A stretch of 64,000 nucleotides of DNA. Origin: Thermoleophilaceae bacterium (lineage in GTDB: Bacteria; Actinomycetota; Thermoleophilia; Solirubrobacterales; JACPNS01). Position numbers and translations under genes: made by a program. The notes beneath the pieces are model-generated. The model saw only the letters and a list, made by a program, of their open reading frames with translations, made no database searches and was not told the DNA's origin. Where the stretch lies: assembly GCA_016462645.1 (NCBI GenBank), contig JAEMSX010000007.1, positions 1 to 64,000 on the forward strand. The letters run 5' to 3'. How positions within the stretch are numbered: the stretch's first letter is position 1; each line of letters opens with the position of its first letter. Below, piece after piece: positions 1 to 8,011 of this stretch.

Positions 1-2060
1 AACGACTTCTGGTCGACCTTCTTGGCCTTCGGAGCGGTGCCTGCGGCCTTGCCGTACTTGATGCCGAAGAATGACTTCTGCTTGCCGGTTGCTCCCTGTG
101 CGGTGCTCTCGCCGGGCTCGGCGTAGACGCCTGCGGCGGGCGGTGCGACGGGTGCTGCCGCGGGCTGCGCGACCGCGTTCGGGTCGTATGCGGGCGCGAC
201 CGGAGCCGCGTTCGGGTCGTATGCCGGAGCCTGCGGCGCGGCCTCGTAGGCGGCCAGCTCAGGAGCTGCCTCATAGGCAGGTGCTGCCGGGACTGCGGAC
301 GGGTCGTATACGGGCTGCTGCGGCATTGCCGCGTCGTCGACGAACTGCTCGCCCTGCGGCTGCGCGGCGGCCTGCTTTTTCTTGCCGAGGCTGAACGATC
401 CGGCCTTGGCCTTCTTGGCCTTCTTCCCCTTCTTGCCCTTGGATGCGGCGGGGGCCTTGCCGCCCTTGCCGCCGTCGGCGACAACAAGTCCGCCGACAAC
501 CATGTCCTCCATCCCTGGAGGCGCGACGCTTTCCGTGCGATCGGTGTCTGGCAACTCGACGTCCCCAAAGCTTGATCCCGCGTTGTAGTCCTGGTAGAGC
601 GGCTGGTCGGCGTTCGGCGTGTTCGGGTCGTGCGGCTCGACCTCGGGCTGAATCGTCGGATCACTGCGCACGAAGACCTCGGGCTCGGACTGCTCGACGA
701 CGGCTTCGGTGTTCGAGAGCGCCATCGCCGGGTCGATCACTTCGGCCTCGTTTGAAACCGTGGCGTACGGGTTGACGATCTGCGTGGGCGTGTCCGGGTC
801 CACTTCCGGCTCTTGGGTGAAGCCCGACGCGGGGTCGATGACTTCGGCTTCGTCGGACGCAGTGGCGTACGGGTTGGCGATCTCCGCCCCGGCGAGCGGC
901 GGAGCTTCCTCGGTCGGCTGCGAGAACAGTGCCTCGCGATCGTTGAGGGCCGGAGTCGCGGGCTCGTCCGGTACTGCGGAAAGCGCGTCTGCCAGCGCCG
1001 GCATCTCGACCATCGGCGACTCGTCCTGAACTTCCTGAACGGGCTCGAAGGCAGGCTGCTCCATCTCGAAGCTCGGTTCCGGGACAGGAGGCGGCTCGGC
1101 CGCTGCAAGCGGCTCGGCGGGTGCCTGCGGCTCAAAGGTCGGCGGCTCCATTTCGAAAGCGGGCTCGGGGGCGGGCTCGAAGGCGGGCTCGGGCGCAACC
1201 ATCGGCTCGGGTGCGGCAAGCGGTTCGGCGGCCAGCGGCTCCGGTGCGGCAAGCGGCTCTGCGGGGAGCGGCTCGAACGTCGGCTCCGCGTCCGGGGCCG
1301 GCAGCGGCTCGGGCGATGCCAGCGGCTCGGGCGAGGCGAGGGGCTCGGGCGAGGCGAGCGGCTCGGGCGAAGCGAGCGGCTCCGGGGCCGCCAGTGGCTC
1401 CGGCGCGGCAAGCGGCTCTGCGGCCTGCGGCTCGAAAGCCGGCTCGGCGGCGGATTCGTCGCCCGCGATGTCGTCGATCGAGAACATGTCTCCGCCGGCA
1501 GCGGCTGCCCCGGGATCCTCAATCTCAAAGGTGTTCTCCTGCACGACTGCGTCGTCATCGAAATCGTCGATCGAGAACATGTCGCCGTTGTCGGCGGGAG
1601 CGGCGAGCGGCGGCGGCGCGGCGGCCTGCTCGAACGCAGGCTCGGGTTCAGGCTCGATGAACTCGTCCACCGAGAACATGTCTCCGCCCGCGTCGCTCTG
1701 CGGCGCCGGGATCGGATCCATCGCAAGCTCGGTCAGCGGCTGCGGTTCGGCCGGCGGGGGCAGCTCCATGTCGCTGCCGTCGCCGTAGGAAAGTCCGACG
1801 TCGGCGAGTCCCCCGGAACTGGCGTCCTGCGGAAACGATATTTCGGCGGCGTCGTTGTCGACGCCGAACATGTCGTCCGGGTACTGACCACCAACGGGCA
1901 CGTCAATGGCGGGCTCGTCAGGATTCTGCGGCCATTCGCCGGGCGTGGACGCGCCGATCGGCGCGAGTCCGGGTTCCTGCGAAAGATTTTCTGAGCTTGT
2001 TTCTTGCGTGGCGTTGACCGGGTCTTGCGGAGACTCGGGCGGAAACTGGCCGTCTGACAT
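1..2060 (-). CDS. Acidic Pro/Glu/Ala-rich repeat protein (partial, C-terminus beyond left edge)
   Basis: I read an uninterrupted minus-strand frame of 686 codons from the ATG at 2060 to the left edge with no stop. I do not recognise the family. The protein looks low-complexity and probably disordered. It is acidic over its first ~500 residues, with four copies of a DMF(S/G)(V/I)D(D/E/N) motif (bases ~1864-1880, 1660-1689, 1566-1587 and 1472-1497). It then has a run of EPLASP/EPLAAP hexapeptides, two NPYAT...EAEVIDPA repeats, a lysine-rich KGKKGKKAKK block (~base 430), and YDPN/YEAAP repeats. No signal peptide or membrane segment is visible. A sigma-28-like promoter lies just upstream. The function is unknown. 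A scaffold with short binding motifs is inference only. Long antisense open frames across this region are GC-driven shadows. Confidence 0.8.
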   Translation of the reverse strand, partial: MSDGQFPPESPQDPVNATQETSSENLSQEPGLAPIGASTPGEWPQNPDEPAIDVPVGGQYPDDMFGVDNDAAEISFPQDASSGGLADVGLSYGDGSDMELPPPAEPQPLTELAMDPIPAPQSDAGGDMFSVDEFIEPEPEPAFEQAAAPPPLAAPADNGDMFSIDDFDDDAVVQENTFEIEDPGAAAAGGDMFSIDDIAGDESAAEPAFEPQAAEPLAAPEPLAAPEPLASPEPLASPEPLASPEPLASPEPLPAPDAEPTFEPLPAEPLAAPEPLAAEPLAAPEPMVAPEPAFEPAPEPAFEMEPPTFEPQAPAEPLAAAEPPPVPEPSFEMEQPAFEPVQEVQDESPMVEMPALADALSAVPDEPATPALNDREALFSQPTEEAPPLAGAEIANPYATASDEAEVIDPASGFTQEPEVDPDTPTQIVNPYATVSNEAEVIDPAMALSNTEAVVEQSEPEVFVRSDPTIQPEVEPHDPNTPNADQPLYQDYNAGSSFGDVELPDTDRTESVAPPGMEDMVVGGLVVADGGKGGKAPAASKGKKGKKAKKAKAGSFSLGKKKQAAAQPQGEQFVDDAAMPQQPVYDPSAVPAAPAYEAAPELAAYEAAPQAPAYDPNAAPVAPAYDPNAVAQPAAAPVAPPAAGVYAEPGESTAQGATGKQKSFFGIKYGKAAGTAPKAKKVDQKS
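1303..1428 (-). repeat. Seven-unit 18-bp tandem repeat encoding (EPLA[S/A]P)n
   Basis: Units of 18 bases start at 1303, 1321, 1339, 1357, 1375, 1393 and 1411. Each encodes Glu-Pro-Leu-Ala-Ser/Ala-Pro on the minus strand. The first four units are nearly identical and the outer ones are degenerate, so the array may vary in copy number without changing the frame. Confidence 0.85.
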
Positions 2061-2092
2061 AGGTCCACCTCAACGATTGTTGTACTCGCCCT

Positions 2093-2119
2093 GTATCGGC
2101 AGCTACGGGCGGAACTTCA
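2093..2119 (-). promoter_or_regulatory. Sigma-28 (FliA/WhiG)-like promoter for the acidic repeat protein
   Basis: On the minus strand I see TGAAGTTC (2112-2119), 11 bases, then GCCGATAC (2093-2100). The known FliA/SigD-class consensus is TAAAGTTT-N11-GCCGATAA. The -10 differs at one position and the -35 at two. The site lies 33 bases before the ATG at 2060. Function is inferred from sequence alone. Confidence 0.55.
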
Positions 2120-2142
2120 ATCGAATTAGAAAATCGGGTGGG

Positions 2143-2781
2143 TCAGCGTGCAGAGCCCGTTGCACGCACTTCGCGTGCTGGAGCGCCCATCACAAGCATT
2201 CCGGGGGCCACATCCCGCGTCACGAGCGAGCCCGCGGCCACAAACGCCTCTTCGCCGATCTCGATGCCCGGGAGAATCACTGCAGCCGCACCTACGCGAC
2301 ATCCACGACGAAAAACCGGGCCTTTGTTGCTGTGATCGGATCCGTGGCGGCCCATTGTGTTGTCGTTCGTGGTGACAACAGCAGGTGCGATGAAGACGTC
2401 ATCCTCGACAATCACGTGCGCCGTGACGTATGCGCCGGTCTGGATCTTCACGCGTGCACCGACGACCGTGTCGTTCTCGACCACGACGTTCGCGCCGACA
2501 ATCGAGCCCGCGCCGATCTTCGCCCGCTCGCGCACGATCGCGTGGTCACCGACGATCGCGCCGTCGGCGAGTTCGGCTCCGGCGAACACAACGGCGTTCG
2601 CACAGACCGCCACCCCGGCGCCGAGTACTGCGGGCGCCGCGGCGCCGGCTGCGGTCGAAGTCCTGCCGAGCACGGCTGGCTTGCCGACGATCGCGCCGTC
2701 CTGAAGAATGCAGCCGTCGCCGATCACCGTGCCGGGGTGGATGACAACCCCCTCGCCGATCTGAACGTCGGCGCCGATCAT
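2143..2781 (-). CDS. WbpD-like sugar-nucleotide N-acetyltransferase (left-handed beta-helix)
   Basis: The 212-residue protein consists largely of hexapeptide repeats ([LIV]-G-x4 type), the signature of left-handed beta-helix acyltransferases. By family it resembles WbpD/WlbB, which acetylates the 3-amino group of UDP-2-acetamido-3-amino-2,3-dideoxy-glucuronate using acetyl-CoA. The start at 2781 is chosen because its ATG overlaps the TGA of the upstream dehydrogenase (TGATG), the usual translational-coupling arrangement. A longer in-frame extension would run into that gene and reads as shadow sequence. Coupling to WbpB-, WbpA- and WecB-like genes supports nucleotide-sugar synthesis for a surface polysaccharide. 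The exact sugar is inferred. Confidence 0.85.
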   Translation of the reverse strand: MIGADVQIGEGVVIHPGTVIGDGCILQDGAIVGKPAVLGRTSTAAGAAAPAVLGAGVAVCANAVVFAGAELADGAIVGDHAIVRERAKIGAGSIVGANVVVENDTVVGARVKIQTGAYVTAHVIVEDDVFIAPAVVTTNDNTMGRHGSDHSNKGPVFRRGCRVGAAAVILPGIEIGEEAFVAAGSLVTRDVAPGMLVMGAPAREVRATGSAR

Positions 2782-3785
2782 CAGACTTCGGCGCCCGCGC
2801 GTGAGGAGTCGAGCGAGTTCTGCAGGCCTTCGAGCACGCGGACGGTGCGCAGACCGGACGCGGCGTCGGTGCGCGGCGTCTGGCCGGTCCGGATGCACTC
2901 GACGAAATGACGGCAGACGATGCGCAGCGGTTCCTCGTTGGAGATGTGCGGCATCGTGATGTCGCCCGAGCGCGCGAGGTATTCGCCGTAGGACTCGAAG
3001 TTCTCGTCGAAGCCCTTGTCGTAGATCGTCAGCTTGCCCTCGATCGACATGTCATCGAACGTCGCCATCTTGTTTGAACCGACGACGGTGATGCGGCGTT
3101 CCTTGTGCGGGTCAAGCCAGGAGAGGTGGATGTGCGCGGCGACTCCGGTGGGGAAGCGCAGATAACCGAAGACGACGTCCTCGACGCCCGGGTTCATGTA
3201 CGACTCGCCGTGGGCGGAGATCTCGTTCGGCTCCTGGTCGATCAGGGCGAGCGCGACGGAGACGTCGTGCGGGCCGAGGCTCCAGAGCGCGTTCTCGTCG
3301 GTGCGCAGTTTGCCGAGGTTGAGGCGCGTCGAGTAGACGTAGCGGATGTCGCCGAGCTCGCCGTCCTCGATCAGCTGACGCAGCTTGATGACGGCCGGGT
3401 GGTATTCGAGCAGGTGATCGACCATCACGATGCGGTCGCTCGCGGTGGCGGCTGCCGCGACGGCTTCGGCCTCGGCGAGCGTCGCGCCGATCGGCTTCTC
3501 GATGAAGACGTGCTTGCCGGCGTCGATCGCGCGCAGGGCGAGCTCGGCGTGCGCCGGGACGGGCGCGGCGATCACGACGGCGTCGAGCGCGGGGTCGGCG
3601 AGCAGCTGGTCGAAGTCGCTCGTCAGCTGCGCCGACGGGTGCGCGGGGCGCTGGCGCTCCAGCGCGCCGGGGTCGCCGTCGCAGAGCCAGGTCACTTCGG
3701 CGTCTGGCAGCGCCGCGAAATTGCGCGCGAGATTCGGACCCCAGTAGCCCAGACCCAGAACACCGATTGAAACCGCGTCACTCAC
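2781..3785 (-). CDS. Gfo/Idh/MocA oxidoreductase, WbpB-like
   Basis: The 334-residue NAD(P)-dependent dehydrogenase has an N-terminal Rossmann motif GVLGLGYWGPN (residues ~8-18) and the family EKP catalytic motif (FIEKPIG, near residue 95). In the Wbp pathway this family oxidises C3 of UDP-GlcNAcA to the 3-keto sugar before transamination. The start is GTG at 3785, three bases after the stop of the upstream wbpA-like gene. The stop overlaps the acetyltransferase start. The position between a UDP-sugar 6-dehydrogenase and an N-acetyltransferase supports the assignment. Substrate identity is not proven by sequence. Confidence 0.85.
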   Translation of the reverse strand: MSDAVSIGVLGLGYWGPNLARNFAALPDAEVTWLCDGDPGALERQRPAHPSAQLTSDFDQLLADPALDAVVIAAPVPAHAELALRAIDAGKHVFIEKPIGATLAEAEAVAAAATASDRIVMVDHLLEYHPAVIKLRQLIEDGELGDIRYVYSTRLNLGKLRTDENALWSLGPHDVSVALALIDQEPNEISAHGESYMNPGVEDVVFGYLRFPTGVAAHIHLSWLDPHKERRITVVGSNKMATFDDMSIEGKLTIYDKGFDENFESYGEYLARSGDITMPHISNEEPLRIVCRHFVECIRTGQTPRTDAASGLRTVRVLEGLQNSLDSSRAGAEV

Positions 3786-3788
3786 GCG

Positions 3789-5069
3789 TCAGAGCCTGAC
3801 GACCTTCGCGGACTCCACATCGAGCCCGCGCGTGACGCCGCGGAAGTCGAGCACCTGCTTGGCGCTGGCGACGACCTCTGTGTAGTCGACGGCGCTGTGC
3901 GCGGTGACGATCAGCGCGAGGTCCGCGCGCCCGAGGATCGCGTCGAGCGGCTCGGAGGAGAGATCGAAGGAGGGCAGATCGGGCACGTGCGGGTCGTGGT
4001 AGCTGATCGTCGCGCCGAGCGCAGCCAGCTGTTCCATGATCTCGAGCGCGGGCGATTCGCGCAGGTCGCCGACGTCAGGCTTGTAGGAGACGCCGAGCAC
4101 GGCGATCTCGGCGTTCGAGGTGGCGACGCCGGCCTTGTTCAGCGTCGCCATCGCGCGCTCGGTCGCAAAGCGCGGCATGTTCGTGTTGGTGCGACCGGCC
4201 AGCTCGACGAACTCGGCTGAGACGCCGTACTCACGCGCCTTCCAGGAGAGGTAGAACGGGTCGACCGGCAGGCAGTGGCCGCCAAGGCCGGGGCCGGGCT
4301 TGAAGCTGGCGAATCCGTAGGGCTTGGTCGCGGCGGCCTCGACGACTTCCCAGATGTCGATCCCCATGCGGTCGGAGATCACGGCCATCTCGTTGACGAG
4401 CGCGATGTTCACGGCGCGGTAGATGTTCTCGAGCAGCTTCGTCATCTCGGCGACCTCAGGCCCGGAGACCTCGACGACGGTGTCGCAGACGAGCGAGTAG
4501 AAGTCCTTGGCGCGGGCGGCGGCCTCGGGACCGTCGCCGCCGACGACCTTCGGCGTGGTGCGCAGGGTGAAGTCGGTGCGGCCCGGGTCGATGCGCTCGG
4601 GCGAGAAGGCGACGAAGAAGTCCGCTCCGGCTTTGAGACCGGACTCTTCGAGCATCGGCACGAGGCGCTCGCGTGTGGTGCCGGGGTAAGTGGTGGATTC
4701 CAGAACGACGAGCTGGCCTTCGCGCAGCACGCTCGAGAGCGCGGTGGCGGAGGAGACGAGCGCGCCGAGGTCGGGTTCGCGGTTGGGGGTCAGCGGGGTC
4801 GGAACGGCAATCACGACTGCGTCGGCGGCGGCCAGCTCGGAGTAGTCGCTGGTCCAGGTGAAGGCCTCGGCGTTCTCGGCGATCAGGCCGGCGGGGACGT
4901 CCTCGATGTAGGAGCGCCCGGCGTTGAGTTCGGTGAGCTTCGACTGGTCGACGTCCACGCCGACGACGCGGAGGCCGGCTTCGGCGAACGCTACGGCGAG
5001 CGGTAGCCCGACGTAACCGAGACCGATCACGCCGACTGTCTCGAAGCGGTGCCGAGGGATTTCAGTCAT
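3789..5069 (-). CDS. UDP-N-acetylglucosamine 6-dehydrogenase, WbpA/WecC family
   Basis: The 426-residue nucleotide-sugar dehydrogenase oxidises C6 of a UDP-HexNAc to the uronate with two NAD+. It shows the NAD-binding GLGYVGLPLAVAF (residues ~16-28) and the catalytic cysteine C266 in GLGGHCLPVDP. The C-terminal UDP-binding domain contains GVSYKPDVGDLRESP. The start at 5069 is chosen because it overlaps the stop of the epimerase gene (TGATG). Sequence upstream in frame is low-complexity shadow. It is the second gene of a four-gene coupled operon and would supply UDP-GlcNAcA to the WbpB-like enzyme. Confidence 0.9.
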   Translation of the reverse strand: MTEIPRHRFETVGVIGLGYVGLPLAVAFAEAGLRVVGVDVDQSKLTELNAGRSYIEDVPAGLIAENAEAFTWTSDYSELAAADAVVIAVPTPLTPNREPDLGALVSSATALSSVLREGQLVVLESTTYPGTTRERLVPMLEESGLKAGADFFVAFSPERIDPGRTDFTLRTTPKVVGGDGPEAAARAKDFYSLVCDTVVEVSGPEVAEMTKLLENIYRAVNIALVNEMAVISDRMGIDIWEVVEAAATKPYGFASFKPGPGLGGHCLPVDPFYLSWKAREYGVSAEFVELAGRTNTNMPRFATERAMATLNKAGVATSNAEIAVLGVSYKPDVGDLRESPALEIMEQLAALGATISYHDPHVPDLPSFDLSSEPLDAILGRADLALIVTAHSAVDYTEVVASAKQVLDFRGVTRGLDVESAKVVRL

Positions 5070-6157
5070 CACGCTGACTTTACCCCCGCACCCGCCGCGT
5101 TTGGCGCGAAACGCGCTTCCAGCGCGGAAACGACCGCTGCGCCCGCGTTGCCGGCGTTGTAGAGCCGCGGAGCGTCCCCGAGAGGCGGTTTGGCGAGCGA
5201 TTGGGCCGCGAGCACCGGATCGAGGTCGACGACGGTGTTCCAGCCGCCGTCGAGCGTTTCGAGCCATTCGGTGCTTGGTCGCAGGGTGATGCACTGCGTG
5301 CCGAGCCAGACGGCCTCTTTCTGGAGGCCGCCGGAGTCGGTGAGGACGGCGCGTGCGTCGGCGGCAAGGGAGATCGTGGTGGCGTAGTCGAGCGGGGGCG
5401 CAAGCGTGACGGTGGGAGCTGCCTCGAGACGTTCGAGCTGGCCGAACTGCTCAAGCCGGGCGCGGGTGCGCGGGTGGACCGGGAAGATCACCGCGAGTTC
5501 GAGCGAGAGGATCAGGTCGACGAGTTTGGCGAGTCGCTCAGGGTCGTCGACGTTGGCGGCGCGGTGTGCGGTGACCAGGAAGTAGCCGTTGAGCACGACG
5601 CCGAACTCGTGGGCCGCGGCGCCGTCCGGGAGCCCGAGCACCACATCGCCCATCACGTCGCCGGTGACGACGACGTCGCCGATCACGCCTTCGCGCGCAA
5701 GGTTGTCGGCGGCGGCGGGTCCGGGGGCGAGCAGGAGATCGGCGAGCGCGTCGCAGACGACGCGGTTGACTTCTTCGGGCATGGCGCGGTCGAAGGAGCG
5801 CAGTCCGGCTTCGACGTGTGCGAGCGGGATCTTCAGTTGCGCGGCGACGAGCGCGCCGGCGAGCGTGGAGTTCGTGTCGCCGTAGACGAGCACGACGTCG
5901 GGCGAAGCATCGGCAACGATCGGCTCGAGCGCTTCGAGCATGCGCGCTGACTGCTGTGAGTTGGAGCCGCCGGCGATCGAGAGGTTGTGGTCCGGCTCGG
6001 GCAGGCCGAGCTGTTCGAAGAACACGGAGGAGAGTTCGCGGTCGTGGTGCTGCCCGGTGTGGATCAGCGTCTCGGTGTGGCGCTCGCGCAGCAGCGGGCT
6101 GACGGCGGCCAGCTTGACGAACTGCGGACGGTTGCCAATGATGGTGAGTACGTGCAT
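5069..6157 (-). CDS. wecB: UDP-N-acetylglucosamine 2-epimerase (non-hydrolysing)
   Basis: The 362-residue protein opens with the family signature TIIGNRPQFVKLAAVSPLL and contains HVEAGLRSF, VTAHRAANVDD and DSGGLQKEAVWLG. These are typical of bacterial WecB/MnaA/WbpI GT-B fold epimerases, which interconvert gluco and manno UDP-HexNAc. It is the first gene of the coupled operon. In the Wbp scheme the WbpI homologue performs the final 2-epimerisation to UDP-ManNAc3NAcA. A simple WecB role (UDP-ManNAc, then UDP-ManNAcA with the next gene) is an alternative. I see no clear Shine-Dalgarno before the ATG. Confidence 0.9.
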   Translation of the reverse strand: MHVLTIIGNRPQFVKLAAVSPLLRERHTETLIHTGQHHDRELSSVFFEQLGLPEPDHNLSIAGGSNSQQSARMLEALEPIVADASPDVVLVYGDTNSTLAGALVAAQLKIPLAHVEAGLRSFDRAMPEEVNRVVCDALADLLLAPGPAAADNLAREGVIGDVVVTGDVMGDVVLGLPDGAAAHEFGVVLNGYFLVTAHRAANVDDPERLAKLVDLILSLELAVIFPVHPRTRARLEQFGQLERLEAAPTVTLAPPLDYATTISLAADARAVLTDSGGLQKEAVWLGTQCITLRPSTEWLETLDGGWNTVVDLDPVLAAQSLAKPPLGDAPRLYNAGNAGAAVVSALEARFAPNAAGAGVKSA

Positions 6158-6197
6158 GAAAAGGGGGTGCCGGCCCGCGCCGAGGCGCGCGGAGGTC

Positions 6198-7013
6198 TTA
6201 GGAGATGTTCGCGGCGGCGTCGGCGATTCTTGCCTGGACCGCTTCCGCGTAGAGCTTCTTGGCGGCGGTGGTGAGCGGGCCGGGGGCGGCCATCACGTGG
6301 TCGTCGATCCGGTTGATCGCCTGGATCTCGCGAATCGAGGAACAGAGAAACGCTTCTTCAGCGCCGAGCACTTCTTCAAGTGCCGCGCTGCGCACTTCAA
6401 CGTCCAGCCCCTTGAGCAACGCCATGCGCGTGATCGAGTCGAGGATCCCGTCGTCGAGCGGCGGCGTGATCAGCTTCTTGCCGTCGGGCGAGAAGAAGAG
6501 CGAGGCCGTGGGTCCTTCGAGCAGCAGGCCTGCCGGCGTCACGAGCAACGCCTCATCAAACCCACGCTCAACCGCAATGCGATTGGCGAGCACGTTGCCC
6601 CCATAGGAGAGAGTCTTCAGCCCATCAAGCACGATCGTCGTCCGATAGTCAACGACGCACAGCGAGATCGAATCAGGAAACTCATGCAGCGGCTCGCTCT
6701 TGACCACAGTGTGGCCACCGCGTGTGCAGACGATGCGGATCGCGTAGTCAGCCTCACCGCGAGCTTCGATCAGCGTCTCCACATCGCGGCGGATCGAGTC
6801 CACATCAATCGGGAGCCGCATCCCGGCCGCCGAGAGCACGAGCCGGTCAAGGTGTCGGCTGAGGCCGTACTGCTTGCCGCCATAAACGCGAAAAGCCTCG
6901 AAGATGCCGTCGCCACGAACAAACCCGTCGTCGGTAACCGGGATCGTCGCTTGCTCGACCGGCATCAACTGCCCATCAAGTACCGCAAGTTCGTTTTGGA
7001 GTGATTCAGTCAC
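6198..7013 (-). CDS. Class IV PLP aminotransferase / aminodeoxychorismate lyase-like
   Basis: The 271-residue fold-type IV PLP enzyme has the candidate Schiff-base lysine in LKTLSYGGNVLA. It has the conserved phosphate-binding region LLEGPTASLFF and the downstream TPPLDDGILDSITR. The family covers branched-chain and D-amino-acid aminotransferases and 4-amino-4-deoxychorismate lyase (PabC). Length and spacing do not separate these. The start is GTG at 7013 with GAGG five bases upstream. It sits 40 bases before wecB in the same direction and may be co-transcribed. It is not the sugar aminotransferase (WbpE, a fold-type I DegT family) that the neighbouring pathway requires. Confidence 0.8.
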   Translation of the reverse strand: MTESLQNELAVLDGQLMPVEQATIPVTDDGFVRGDGIFEAFRVYGGKQYGLSRHLDRLVLSAAGMRLPIDVDSIRRDVETLIEARGEADYAIRIVCTRGGHTVVKSEPLHEFPDSISLCVVDYRTTIVLDGLKTLSYGGNVLANRIAVERGFDEALLVTPAGLLLEGPTASLFFSPDGKKLITPPLDDGILDSITRMALLKGLDVEVRSAALEEVLGAEEAFLCSSIREIQAINRIDDHVMAAPGPLTTAAKKLYAEAVQARIADAAANIS

Positions 7014-7021
7014 ATCCGCCT

Positions 7022-7128
7022 CATTTTGTGAGCTGAGCGGTGGGTTGGCAAGGACGCAGGTGGCGAAGCGACCTCTCGGTCGTGAGCCACCGAAGGACGC
7101 AGTCCAACGCGCCGCTCAGCGCACAAAA

Positions 7129-7130
<2 letters not shown>
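7022..7130. repeat. 109-base imperfect palindrome between tRNA-Lys and the class IV aminotransferase
   Basis: The arms pair as CATTTTGTG/CACAAAATG (9), GCTGAGCGG/CCGCTCAGC (9), GTTGG/CCAAC (5), GGTGGC/GCCACC (6) and CGACC/GGTCG (5) around a TCTC loop, about 34 base pairs in total. The largest internal loop carries the same AGGACGCAG on both sides, so it is a direct repeat inside an inverted repeat. The right arm ends at the first base pair of the tRNA acceptor. It fills almost the whole intergenic gap. A tRNA 3' processing or terminator structure, or a small palindromic mobile element, are both possible. Confidence 0.8.
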
Positions 7131-7201
<71 letters not shown>

Positions 7202-7228
7202 GGAGAAAGAAAGGGTACTGAACTGAAA

Positions 7229-7996
7229 CTACTGGCCCGCTGGAGCGCCGGCTGCTGCGCCGCCGATGCCACCGAACGGGTTGGCCGGAGCGCCACCGCC
7301 GGCCGCGCCCTGAGCCTGCTGGGCGAACTGCTCCTGAATCTGCTTCTGGACTTCGGCGTTGCGATCGCCGATCTGTTTCTTGATCTCTTTGATCTGAGCG
7401 AGGACGTCCTTCTTCTCATCCTTGGTCGCAAGTTTCTTCGCCTGGACTTCCGCTCCCGACGCCACCAGTGAGTCGCCGGCGTACGAGGCGTAGAGCATCA
7501 GCGCGAGATAGTTGGCCGCGTTGGGCTGCTTCTCGGTGATGATCTGTTGGGCCTTGGTCGCGCCCTTGGCATCCTCGAGTCCGAGGAAGCCGCTGACCGC
7601 GTAGTTCGCCGTCGCAAGATTGGGTTTGTCGTCGGTCAGCTTGAGATAGTCGTTCCAGTCGTCCTTCATCAGTTCGAGCTGGTCCTTGCCCTCCTGAGAG
7701 AACGTGCCCTTCTCCTGGTTGAAGTTCTCCGGAGTGCCGGCGAGCGAGTAGCGCGCGGCGATCAGGTTCTGCAGGGCGACCTTGTTCTTCGGATCGGCCT
7801 GAACCTGCTCGGCGTACTTGTTCACGTTGTCCTTGGCGGCGGATGATCCGCTGTCGCCACTGAAGACATTTGCGAGCCCGCCGTTGACGCTGCTGCCGAT
7901 TCCGAACAGCACGAGACCACCGGCCATGAGGATGGCCAGGCCCAGATAGATCACCTTGACGGCGGTCTTGCGAGATCCCTGTAGGTCAAACAGCAT
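7229..7996 (-). CDS. Membrane-anchored TPR-like protein of unknown function
   Basis: The 255-residue protein has one N-terminal transmembrane helix (roughly residues 13-36, VIYLGLAILMAGGLVLFGIG). It is followed by a helical, TPR-like region (DPKNKVALQNLIAARYSLAG; KQPNAANYLALMLYASYAGD) and an Ala/Gly/Pro-rich tail ending in GAAAGAPAGQ. I cannot assign a function. The topology predicts an extracytoplasmic helical-repeat domain, similar to chaperone-like or secretion-accessory proteins. The gene is directly upstream of tRNA-Lys and 15 bases downstream of tatC in the same direction, so a link to protein export is possible but is inference. Confidence 0.75.
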   Translation of the reverse strand: MLFDLQGSRKTAVKVIYLGLAILMAGGLVLFGIGSSVNGGLANVFSGDSGSSAAKDNVNKYAEQVQADPKNKVALQNLIAARYSLAGTPENFNQEKGTFSQEGKDQLELMKDDWNDYLKLTDDKPNLATANYAVSGFLGLEDAKGATKAQQIITEKQPNAANYLALMLYASYAGDSLVASGAEVQAKKLATKDEKKDVLAQIKEIKKQIGDRNAEVQKQIQEQFAQQAQGAAGGGAPANPFGGIGGAAAGAPAGQ

Positions 7997-8011
7997 TTCC
8001 CGGCGGGAAAG

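Noticed and set aside
737-1994. Long open frames on both strands across 1-2060 (for example Arg/Ser-rich and Gly/Arg-rich frames)
   Set aside because: They are antisense or out-of-frame readings of the repeat-rich minus-strand gene. Their composition is an Arg/Ser or Gly/Arg shadow with no start context or domain.
6198-7013. Class IV aminotransferase as the missing WbpE sugar aminotransferase
   Set aside because: WbpE-type enzymes are fold-type I DegT proteins. This one has fold-type IV motifs for amino-acid substrates.
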